This document shows, in pieces, positions 1 to 4,922 of a stretch of DNA of 5,216 bases. Each line of letters starts with the position of its first letter. Position 1 is the first letter of the stretch. The notes beneath the pieces are model-generated. The model ran no database searches and was not told the DNA's origin. It saw nothing but the letters and a program-made list of their open reading frames with translations. Made by a program: the position numbers and the translations under genes. Origin of the DNA: Candidatus Bathyarchaeota archaeon (GTDB lineage: Archaea > Thermoproteota > Bathyarchaeia > TCS64); assembly GCA_030670015.1 (NCBI GenBank), contig DAOVCM010000085.1, positions 1 to 5,216 of the forward strand. The letters are read 5' to 3'.

Positions 1-1
1 G

Positions 2-709
2 GGACGGAACCCCGTCCATGAGACCCTGAAGACCCTGAGGCCGGAGAGGGTTCTTTTGGCGAGGGGGATCGAGGACCAAGCCAAGATTGTGGAGATCCTG
101 CGCCTCGCCGGAGAGCGGAGCGTCCAAGTAGAGTACGTTCCGAAGAAGCGCCTCGACCCGATCTCCGAGTCCGGGCGCCACCAAGGGGTCATCGCCCTAA
201 TTCAGCCCCCGAAAGCCTCCACCCTCAAAGAGATCCTCGCCCAGAACCAGGAAGACATCACCCTGATCCTCATCGACAGGCTCTACGACCCCATGAACCT
301 CGGATCCATACTCAGGACTGCGGAGGCCACGGGGGTCGACGCCGTGGTGATCCCCAAGAAAGGGAGCGTGGGGCTCACCCCCGTCGTCCTCCGGGCCTCA
401 ATGGGGGGCGGGCTCCACGTACCCATCATCAGGGACAACCTCTTCCAGGCAGCGAAGCTCCTGAAACAGGAAGGGGTGAAACTGGTGGCGGTCGACCCCA
501 AGGGGGCCACGGACTACTATCGGGAAAGGCTCACTGGATCTGTCGCCTTCGTCCTGGGCGGCGAGGACCGGGGGATAAACGATTCCCTCTTAAATAGATG
601 CGACTCCGTCATCAGGATCCCCATGCTGGGTAGCATCACATCTCTCAACGTGGGCGCGGCCGCGGCCGTCGTCCTCTACGAGAGGATGCGGCAACTGGCA
701 CGGGCATGA
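2..709 (+). CDS. SpoU/TrmH-family RNA 2'-O-methyltransferase, RlmB-like (5' partial)
   Basis: This enzyme is predicted to move a methyl group from S-adenosylmethionine to a ribose 2'-OH in RNA. Bacterial RlmB modifies 23S rRNA G2251; the archaeal target is not known from this sequence. The frame is open to the left edge and reads GRNPVHETLKTLRPERVLL before an internal TTG at 56. GRNPV is the usual RlmB start after one to a few residues, so only a few codons are missing. An N-terminal substrate-binding domain (to about base 250) contains RHQG. The SPOUT knot domain follows: motif 1 NLGSILRTAEATG (from base 296, with the conserved Asn and Arg), motif 2 FVLGGEDRGI (around base 550) and motif 3 IPMLGSITSLNVGAAAA (around bases 620-670). 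The usual NVS in motif 3 is NVG here. It ends with TGA, 18 bases before the next gene, so the two are probably co-transcribed. The family is certain; the exact substrate is not. Confidence 0.9.
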   Translation, partial: GRNPVHETLKTLRPERVLLARGIEDQAKIVEILRLAGERSVQVEYVPKKRLDPISESGRHQGVIALIQPPKASTLKEILAQNQEDITLILIDRLYDPMNLGSILRTAEATGVDAVVIPKKGSVGLTPVVLRASMGGGLHVPIIRDNLFQAAKLLKQEGVKLVAVDPKGATDYYRERLTGSVAFVLGGEDRGINDSLLNRCDSVIRIPMLGSITSLNVGAAAAVVLYERMRQLARA

Positions 710-727
710 TCCTTGGAGGGCGACGAG

Positions 728-937
728 ATGCGAGGAACAGGCAGGGCACGAAGTCGGAGTAATAGGGGCAGGAGTTTCCGGGGCTATTCGAGGAAGAGGA
801 CCTGCGAGGAATGCAGGAAGTATTCCATGAAGACGTTCTACTGCGCCAAACTCGGGAAAGTGCTGGAGAAGAGTAGGGCGGCGTGCAATTTCTTCGCTCC
901 GAGGAGGAGAATCCGCTCACGGGGAAGGACCTCCTAA
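728..937 (+). CDS. Small basic four-cysteine protein, putative zinc-binding RNA-associated protein
   Basis: I do not recognise a named family. The 69-residue product has an Arg/Gly/Ser-rich N-terminus (residues 2-24, with RGTGRAR and NRGRSFRGYSRKR), a central cysteine module and an Arg-rich tail. The cysteines are C26, C29, C39 and C53, spaced CX2C-X9-C-X13-C, which could bind one zinc ion. The stretch RAACNFFAPRR ends the module. There is no signal peptide or membrane segment. The start at ATG 728 is chosen because GGAGGG (715-720) lies 7 bases before it; an in-frame TTG at 713 overlaps this SD site and is less likely. It follows the rlmB-like gene by 18 bases, so an operon is likely. The charge and the neighbour suggest contact with RNA or ribosomes; this is inference. 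Zinc binding rests on the four cysteines only. Confidence 0.75.
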   Translation: MRGTGRARSRSNRGRSFRGYSRKRTCEECRKYSMKTFYCAKLGKVLEKSRAACNFFAPRRRIRSRGRTS

Positions 938-1255
938 TATCTCCATTCAGTCATCCGCATCGGCCTTAATCCCGTGCTGGCTCATATCCTCTCTAACAAT
1001 GACGTAATCTAAATCATGGGGTAAACCAACTATCTCCCACTTTTCTTCGTCTTGATGAAAATATTTTGCCAGATGAGCCATAATCTTTGAAATTATTATG
1101 GAATGAGTTTACTTACTGGCCTCTAAAACCATTCGTAAAGCCTTTTTTTCTCGATAAAAGGTGGCACCAAGGATATTGTCCCTGATCACCATATATTTCT
1201 ACCGAGATTCAGGAAAAACGGAGAGTTTCATAGTAGATAAGGTTTACTGGTAAAA
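938..1255. other. AT-rich gap between the small basic gene and tRNA-Leu
   Basis: About 318 bases separate TAA 937 from the 3' end of the tRNA. Apart from the HD-domain remnant on the minus strand I find no intact gene, RNA gene or repeat. T-runs on the minus strand just after the tRNA (bases 1255-1252) and near 1219-1215 could help end the gcvT-gcvH-tRNA transcript, but no stable hairpin precedes them. AAATATATG near 1199-1191 (minus) is TATA-like and may be a leftover promoter of the decayed gene or simply AT-rich sequence. Confidence 0.5.
947..1192 (-). pseudogene. Decayed N-terminal fragment of an HD/HDIG-domain phosphohydrolase
   Basis: One minus-strand frame reads from ATG 1192 to TGA 947 with a single in-frame TAA at 1111-1109. 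The part after the TAA (1108-950) matches the start of archaeal and bacterial HDIG-type proteins: HSIIISKIMAHLAKYF lines up with the usual KHSLAVEAIMRALAKYF, followed by DEEKWEIVGLPHDLDY, where the family has GLLHDIDY with the metal-binding His-Asp pair, and then SQHGIKA, where the family has HGL.AAE. The part before the TAA (EKKALRMVLE) resembles the usual N-terminal EEALELLKE, with about four codons apparently lost near the stop. The frame ends after HGIKADADD, so the second half of the domain, including later metal ligands, is gone; the zinc-finger gene occupies the next bases. The segment is visibly AT-richer than its neighbours. A 44-residue peptide from ATG 1081 could in principle still be made. 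I judge it a relic. Confidence 0.6.
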
Positions 1256-1341
1256 TGGTGCGGAGGGTGGGATTCGAACCCACGTAGGACTAATCCAGTA
1301 GGACCTGAACCTACCCCCTTTGGCCACTTGGGAACCCCCGC
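1256..1341 (-). tRNA. tRNA-Leu (anticodon CAG)
   Basis: The minus strand folds into a full cloverleaf. The acceptor stem GCGGGGG (1341-1335) pairs with CCTCCGC with one G-U pair. The D arm is CCC/GGG with a GTGG-containing loop. The anticodon stem GTAGG/CCTAC carries the loop TTCAGGT with anticodon CAG at 1307-1305, which reads the leucine codon CTG. The variable region is long (14 nt, 1297-1284) with a GGA/TCC stem, as expected for class II tRNA-Leu. The T arm is GTGGG-TTCGAAT-CCCAC. The discriminator is A (1259), the leucine identity base, and CCA is encoded at 1258-1256. No intron interrupts the anticodon loop. The D stem begins with C10-G25 instead of the more common G10-C25. The gene starts 7 bases after the gcvH stop on the same strand, so it may be processed from the gcv transcript. 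Confidence 0.95.
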
Positions 1342-1348
1342 ATGCAGC

Positions 1349-1756
1349 TCAATGCGCCTGCGCTGCGACGTATTCCCTGTAAGCCTTCGGATCCATCAGC
1401 CTCGCTAGGTCCTCGTCCAGGTCGGATGGCTGGATCTTCGCGATCCATCCCTCTCCGTATGGGTCCTCGTTGATGAGCTCAGGGCTGTCAAGCAGCTCCT
1501 CGTTGGCCTCGACGACGGTGCCACCTATGGGGCAGTTCATGTCGGAGACTGCCTTCACCGACTCGACGGCACCAACTACCTCCATCTGACCCGTCTCGCT
1601 CCCCGTATCTGGGAGTTCGACGTATACGATCTCGTGGAGCTGCTTCTGCGCGTAGTCGGTGACGCCTACGATGACGGTGCCGTCGTCAAGCTTTCTCGCC
1701 CACTCGTGCTCCTCCGTGTAGTAGAGGTCTTCCGGAATTTTATACTCCTCACTCAT
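1349..1756 (-). CDS. gcvH: Glycine cleavage system H protein (lipoyl carrier)
   Basis: The H protein carries the aminomethyl intermediate of glycine on a lipoyl arm between the P, T and L proteins of the cytoplasmic glycine cleavage system. The 135-residue length is normal. The N-terminus has the family signature (YYTEEHEWA at 12-20, then GVTDYAQKQL at 31-40). The lipoyl site is Lys68 in VGAVESVKAVSD, the near-invariant ESVKA motif. PIGGTVVEAN (76-85) and the C-terminal NEDPYGEGWIAKI (96-108) complete the lipoyl fold. The start ATG at 1756 overlaps the gcvT stop in ATGA, and a GAGGGG SD site lies inside the end of gcvT, indicating translational coupling. A tRNA-Leu begins 7 bases after its stop. 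Nothing is missing or broken. Archaea may also use H proteins as lipoate acceptors in other settings, but the gcvT partner makes the glycine role most likely. Confidence 0.96.
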   Translation of the reverse strand: MSEEYKIPEDLYYTEEHEWARKLDDGTVIVGVTDYAQKQLHEIVYVELPDTGSETGQMEVVGAVESVKAVSDMNCPIGGTVVEANEELLDSPELINEDPYGEGWIAKIQPSDLDEDLARLMDPKAYREYVAAQAH

Positions 1757-2880
1757 TTCTTACCCCTCTTCCAACCGTACACGGAATCATCATAGAATGG
1801 GTGAGACTTAACAATCTTTCCCTCCACGAGCCTCTTCCTGATCCTGATCTTCACCGACGTTCCACGCTTTGAGTACATCTTTGATACATATCCAATGGCT
1901 ATTCCATACCCTAAGCTGGGAGCCAGGCCGCCGCTTGTAACGACGCCGATAACCTGGCCTCCGTCCAAGACCTCATAGCCGTGACGAGGTATGCCCCTCT
2001 CCACCATCTTGATTCCGACCTGAGTCTTCTTCACGCCCTCCTCCCTCACCTTGAGAAGAGCTTCCCTGCCGATGAAGCCGTCCGGCTTCTTGAACTTCAC
2101 AACCCACCTGAGCCGGGCCTCAAGCGGGTTGGTCTCCTCATCTATGTCGTTACCGTACAGGTTGAGCCCCGCCTCCAGCCTGAGGCTGTCCCGTGACCCG
2201 AGGCCGCAGGGCACTGCACCTGCGTCCACTAGATCGTTCCAGATCTTCAGCGCCTTCTCAGGGTTTGAGAGAGGGCAATCCGGAATGAAGATTTCGAAGC
2301 CGTCCTCCCCTGTGTAGCCTGTCCTAGCCAGCATGACCTTATACCCTGATATCGTTGCCATTGCCAGGTTGAACCGCCCTACCTCTGAGAGGCTCTTTTT
2401 GCAGATCTTCTGCAGGGTCTCCTCGGCCTTCGGTCCCTGCACTGCGATCATCGCCATCTTGTTGGAGAGGTCCTCAAGCTCTACATTGAAGCCCTTTGAG
2501 TGCTCCTCCAGCCAGGCGAAGTCCTTCTCCCTGGTGCCAGCGTTATAGACGACGAAGAACTTTTCCGCATTCATCTTGTAGATGATGAGGTCGTCCGCGA
2601 TGCCACTGTCTGGTAGGCACATGACTGTGTACAGGCCTTTCATCGGCTCCAGCTTCGAGACATCGTTTGTGACTACGTGGTTGAGGAACTTCTCCGTGTC
2701 GGGACCCTCTGCCATCACCCTACCCATGTGGCTTGTGTCAAAAATGCCAACGGCGTTCCGGACGGCGTGATGCTCGGGGATGATGCCCTCGAACCACACG
2801 GGCATCGCGAAGCCACCGAAGTCGACGATGTTCCCATGCTCAGCGTGGTAGGCATAGATGTGGGTCTTCCTAAGATCCAA
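1753..2880 (-). CDS. gcvT: Aminomethyltransferase, glycine cleavage system T protein
   Basis: The T protein transfers the methylene carbon from H-protein-bound aminomethyl to tetrahydrofolate or tetrahydromethanopterin, releasing ammonia. The sequence shows RKTHIYAYHAEHG and VDFGGFAMPVWFEG at the N-terminus, FDTSHMG at 48-54, TNDVSKLEPMKG at 71-82, SGIADDLIIYKM at 92-103 with the catalytic Asp region, NAGTREKDFAWL at 113-124, GYTGEDGFEIF in the middle and a C-terminal barrel domain ending HPFYDDSVYGW. TTG at 2880 is the preferred start: GAGGT (2891-2887) lies six bases before it, and the product then begins MDLRKTH as expected, 375 residues long. The frame also extends to GTG 2907, which adds nine residues without an SD site. 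It overlaps gcvH by four bases. The complete T signature rules out a degenerate YgfZ-like paralogue. No P-protein gene is present in the window. Confidence 0.95.
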   Translation of the reverse strand: MDLRKTHIYAYHAEHGNIVDFGGFAMPVWFEGIIPEHHAVRNAVGIFDTSHMGRVMAEGPDTEKFLNHVVTNDVSKLEPMKGLYTVMCLPDSGIADDLIIYKMNAEKFFVVYNAGTREKDFAWLEEHSKGFNVELEDLSNKMAMIAVQGPKAEETLQKICKKSLSEVGRFNLAMATISGYKVMLARTGYTGEDGFEIFIPDCPLSNPEKALKIWNDLVDAGAVPCGLGSRDSLRLEAGLNLYGNDIDEETNPLEARLRWVVKFKKPDGFIGREALLKVREEGVKKTQVGIKMVERGIPRHGYEVLDGGQVIGVVTSGGLAPSLGYGIAIGYVSKMYSKRGTSVKIRIRKRLVEGKIVKSHPFYDDSVYGWKRGKK

Positions 2881-2886
2881 AATGAT

Positions 2887-2891
2887 ACCTC
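2887..2891 (-). promoter_or_regulatory. SD site deciding the gcvT start
   Basis: On the minus strand GAGGT is followed by six bases and TTG (2880-2878). This site lies inside the reading frame that would start at GTG 2907, so it favours the later TTG start. Confidence 0.6.
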
Positions 2892-2913
2892 GGTACCTTA
2901 ATGGCACACGAGA

Positions 2914-2921
2914 GTTAAAAC
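2914..2921 (-). promoter_or_regulatory. Candidate TATA box of gcvT-gcvH
   Basis: GTTTTAAC on the minus strand is centred about 37 bases before TTG 2880. With the usual archaeal distance of 25-27 bases from TATA to transcription start, the leader would be only about 10-13 bases and would carry the SD site. It sits in the 72-base gap after the zinc-ribbon gene, so gcvT may have its own promoter. This is pattern recognition only. Confidence 0.4.
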
Positions 2922-2952
2922 TATTATTCAGCGCCAGACAGTCAGGCCTAGT

Positions 2953-3132
2953 TCACCGGTTACCCTCGTCTTCACAGGGAGCTATGGTGACGCTGTCGAT
3001 GGAAAAGTTCAGCTTCCTGTTGCATTTCGGGCACCGCCCGTCGAATTTCTTGATGATGTCCTGAGGAGACTTGAGGATGTCGCCCTCATAGAGGAGATAG
3101 CTGCACTCAGAGCATAACACCTTCTGCGGCAC
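2953..3132 (-). CDS. Small zinc-ribbon protein
   Basis: This 59-residue protein has two CxxC knuckles, C7-S-E-C10 and C34-P-K-C37, separated by 23 residues, the layout of a zinc ribbon. Between them is LLYEGDILKSPQDIIKKFDG, a stretch that resembles small archaeal zinc-ribbon proteins of unknown function, and the tail is acidic (CEDEGNR). There is no membrane segment. The start is GTG 3132, not the in-frame ATG at 3216: GGGGGA (3145-3140) precedes the GTG by seven bases, and a strong TATA-like box lies inside the longer frame. The upstream residues of the longer frame look unlike a coding sequence for this family. It is upstream of gcvT on the same strand with a 72-base gap, so readthrough into gcvT is possible but a functional link to glycine cleavage is not shown. 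The function is unknown; nucleic-acid or protein binding is typical of such ribbons. Confidence 0.75.
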   Translation of the reverse strand: MPQKVLCSECSYLLYEGDILKSPQDIIKKFDGRCPKCNRKLNFSIDSVTIAPCEDEGNR

Positions 3133-3165
3133 TCCTGCATCCCCCGATATTCCTGTGAAAGACCG

Positions 3166-3175
3166 AAATTTAAAG
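3166..3175 (-). promoter_or_regulatory. TATA box of the zinc-ribbon gene
   Basis: CTTTAAATTT on the minus strand is a near-ideal archaeal TATA element. It is centred 38-40 bases before GTG 3132, giving a predicted leader of roughly 12-15 bases that holds the GGGGGA SD site. Confidence 0.55.
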
Positions 3176-3214
3176 AGTTGTAATAATCTCAGCATGAGAC
3201 ACCAAGAAAAAGCC

Positions 3215-3255
3215 ATATATCACGCATTATACAACTTAATGTCCCTGAAGGGGGT
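3215..3255 (+). promoter_or_regulatory. Candidate promoter and SD site of the membrane-protein gene
   Basis: ATATAT (3215-3220) and TTATACAA (3227-3234) are TATA-like on the plus strand, and GAAGGGGGT (3247-3255) is SD-like. Together they point to ATG 3259 as the translation start. That ATG meets a stop after five codons, which is why a frameshift is suspected. The site is divergent from the zinc-ribbon promoter, about 45 bases away. Confidence 0.4.
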
Positions 3256-3341
3256 CCAATGGCATATCATCGATAAGTAGAAGGATAAAGAGATTCATCA
3301 GCAGCCTGGAGAAGAGGGGCTGGCGTGGCCCCAAGGTATCC

Positions 3342-3683
3342 ATGACCCTCATAGCCGGGGTCGTCGTATTGTTCACGGCGTTCCTCGCCGGAGGAGGTAT
3401 CTACGACATGATAGACAACCCTCCAACCATCTTCCCGGGCCCTCAGGGAGGCTGGATCACCGTCCACCCGTACCCGGGGGAGCAGACCCTCAACGAGAGC
3501 CTCGTAAGCATGGTCCTCACGCTACTCATGTTCGGTGGAATGCTGGTCTCCTACAGGAGCACCAAGATAGTGTACGACTCGAAGAGGGCGAACCAGATGC
3601 TCATCCTCGGCATCGCCCTCATCCTAATGGGCCTAGCAGGAAGCCACTACCTGCTTATCCTGAAGAGGACAGCCGGACGCTAG
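3342..3683 (+). CDS. Three-helix membrane protein, possibly OST3/OST6-like; N-terminus uncertain
   Basis: The 113-residue product has hydrophobic segments at about 2-21, 53-71 and 86-107. A polar loop (22-52) after helix 1 contains GGGIYDMIDNPP and an NES sequon at 51-53. The loop between helices 2 and 3 is basic (YRSTKIVYDSKR), suggesting that it is cytoplasmic. The GGIYD...PP pattern after helix 1 reminds me of archaeal proteins annotated as OST3/OST6-type oligosaccharyltransferase subunits; this comes from memory and is not proven. No thioredoxin domain is present. ATG 3342 has only a weak AAGGT site four bases upstream. The frame stays open upstream to 3249 and encodes a basic stretch (SRRIKRF, EKRGWRGPK) that suits a cytoplasmic N-terminus, but contains no ATG, GTG or TTG. 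The well-placed ATG 3259 lies one base out of frame. The true protein probably starts there, making about 141 residues if a base was lost. Confidence 0.7.
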   Translation: MTLIAGVVVLFTAFLAGGGIYDMIDNPPTIFPGPQGGWITVHPYPGEQTLNESLVSMVLTLLMFGGMLVSYRSTKIVYDSKRANQMLILGIALILMGLAGSHYLLILKRTAGR

Positions 3684-3690
3684 GCGAAAG

Positions 3691-3698
3691 GATTTAGA
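3691..3698 (+). promoter_or_regulatory. Candidate TATA box of the dehydrogenase gene
   Basis: GATTTAGA is a weak TATA-like match centred about 37 bases before GTG 3732, the same spacing as seen for gcvT and the zinc-ribbon gene. It lies 7 bases after the stop of the membrane-protein gene, so readthrough from that gene is also possible. Confidence 0.3.
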
Positions 3699-3731
3699 GA
3701 CAGGGACACACCTGTACTCACGGTGAAATTT

Positions 3732-4619
3732 GTGAAGCGTATAGGATTCATAGGCCTGGGCCTCATGGGAAGCGGCATGTCCATGAACCTGCTGAAGGCG
3801 GGGTTCCCCGTCACTGTCTGGAACAGGACCCGGTCGAAGATGAAGCCCCTCCTGGACGCAGGGGCGAAGGGAGCGGGGTCTCCTAGCGAGGTAGCGGAGA
3901 GATCCGATATCGTCATCGACATCGTGACAGACTCCGCCGACGTCGAGGAGGTGCTCCTCGGTCCGAGCGGGGTGATCCGTGGAGCAAGGGCCGGGACAAC
4001 AGTCATCGATATGAGCACCATCTCTCCCTCAGTAACCAAACGGATCGCCCAGGAGCTGGAGAAGAAGGGGGTTAAGATGCTGGACGCCCCGGTCAGCGGT
4101 GGCGACATAGGCGCAAGGAAAGGAACCCTGAGCATCATGGTCGGAGGCGACCCAGAAGTTTTCAACGAGTGCCTCCCAATCCTCGAAGCAATGGGGAAAA
4201 CCATAACCCTTGTCGGCGGCAACGGAATGGGTCAGACGGTCAAACTTTGCAACCAGATACTTGTTGGCATGAACATGCTCGGAGTAGCTGAGGCCCTCAT
4301 GTTCGCATCAAAAGCCGGCGTAGATCTGGAAAAAGCCCATGCCGCCGTCTCAGGAGGCGCCGCCGGAAGCTGGCAGCTTACCAACAACGGCGTAAAGCTC
4401 CTTAAAGGAGATCTTGAGCCAGGATTCAAGGTGAAAGACTACCTGAAGGACCTGAGACTCATCATGGAGACGGCCGCAGACGTTAACATGCCCCTACTAG
4501 GAACATCCGTCGTCCAACAGATGTACAGAAGCTTAGACGCCGAGGGGCTCAGACAGAAGGGCACCCAGGCTGTCATCAGAGCGGTGGAGAAGCTCGCTGA
4601 AACCAAGCTCTTACCCTAA
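3732..4619 (+). CDS. 3-hydroxyisobutyrate dehydrogenase-family NAD(P)-dependent reductase
   Basis: This cytoplasmic beta-hydroxyacid dehydrogenase family interconverts small hydroxyacids and their semialdehydes. In the 295-residue product the Rossmann motif is GLGLMGSGM (8-16), WNRT (30-33) follows strand 2, DAPVSGG (118-124) is the substrate-binding signature, Lys171 in GMGQTVKLCNQ is the catalytic lysine, and YLKDLRL (237-243) is the conserved C-terminal cofactor and substrate motif. NRT in place of an acidic residue after strand 2 suggests NADPH preference, as in glyoxylate/succinic semialdehyde reductases. GTG 3732 is preferred over GTG 3723 because GGTGA (3722-3726) is spaced five bases from it and the product then begins MKRIGFIGLG, the standard start. 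The gene lies 48 bases after the membrane-protein gene. Candidate substrates are 3-hydroxyisobutyrate, tartronate semialdehyde, glyoxylate or succinic semialdehyde; sequence alone cannot choose. Confidence 0.92.
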   Translation: MKRIGFIGLGLMGSGMSMNLLKAGFPVTVWNRTRSKMKPLLDAGAKGAGSPSEVAERSDIVIDIVTDSADVEEVLLGPSGVIRGARAGTTVIDMSTISPSVTKRIAQELEKKGVKMLDAPVSGGDIGARKGTLSIMVGGDPEVFNECLPILEAMGKTITLVGGNGMGQTVKLCNQILVGMNMLGVAEALMFASKAGVDLEKAHAAVSGGAAGSWQLTNNGVKLLKGDLEPGFKVKDYLKDLRLIMETAADVNMPLLGTSVVQQMYRSLDAEGLRQKGTQAVIRAVEKLAETKLLP

Positions 4620-4626
4620 TTCTAAT

Positions 4627-4635
4627 CCTTTTCTT
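4627..4635 (+). terminator. Possible T-rich terminator after the dehydrogenase gene
   Basis: CCTTTTCTT begins 8 bases after the stop. Archaeal RNA polymerase often terminates at such T-rich stretches without a hairpin. The match is short. Confidence 0.3.
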
Positions 4636-4713
4636 AACACAGACAATTTAAAACACTGTAAAAACCCCGCAGAAACCAACGTTCACGCCCCAACAGATAG
4701 AAAAAAGGGTTAA

Positions 4714-4872
4714 AGCTTTAGACAAACGGTTTTCAACGTTATTTCAGGCTTCTCAGCACTAAAAGCAGACCAAACAATAAGGCACAGAGAGTTCGAACGG
4801 TTGCCGTACGGAACACGGTCGGAACAGTATCCCATAAAACTCAAAAGGCGTAAGAAACACAAGCGAAAATAA
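4714..4872 (+). pseudogene. Orphan open frame without a start, possible gene remnant
   Basis: I do not recognise this sequence. A plus-strand frame is open for 52 codons between TAA 4711 and TAA 4870. It contains no ATG or GTG and only one TTG (4801). The translation looks protein-like: FRQTVFNVISGFSALK, then RHREFERLPYGTRSEQYP, ending in a very basic KLKRRKKHKRK. The same frame is also open before TAA 4711 back to beyond 4621, reading for example HCKNPAETNVHAPTDRKK. A basic tail like this could be the end of a decayed transposase or nucleic-acid-binding protein, but A-rich sequence makes Lys/Arg codons by chance, so coding origin is uncertain. Confidence 0.25.
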
Positions 4873-4884
4873 AAACAGAAGATG

Positions 4885-4922
4885 AAAAAACCACCTCCCA
4901 CGAGATGTCCCTGAGGGGGAGG
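4885..4922 (-). terminator. Hairpin plus T-run, terminator-like
   Basis: On the minus strand CCTCCC (4922-4917) can pair with GGGAGG (4899-4894) across a 17-base loop, followed three bases later by TTTTTT (4890-4885). It lies about 110 bases after the stop of the minus-strand cyclophilin-like gene and could end its transcript. The long loop and the rarity of hairpin terminators in archaea lower confidence; the T-run alone may act. Confidence 0.35.

Noticed and set aside
645..920. Minus-strand frame opposite the small basic protein gene
   Set aside because: It is the Ser/Arg-rich reverse of an Arg-rich gene; the plus strand has a good SD site, ordered cysteines and operon spacing.
1256..1341. 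Possible tRNA intron, or integration of an element at the tRNA 3' end
   Set aside because: The anticodon stem-loop is uninterrupted, and no duplicate of the tRNA 3' end or integrase gene is seen downstream.
1981..2901. Several plus-strand frames across the gcvT region
   Set aside because: All lie opposite the strongly supported gcvT gene, have no SD sites that I could see, and read as antisense shadows.
3680..4222. A 180-codon open frame on the minus strand opposite the dehydrogenase gene
   Set aside because: It is antisense to a gene with complete family motifs, and its translation is Ser/Pro/Met-rich with no recognisable domain; it is a shadow of the real gene.
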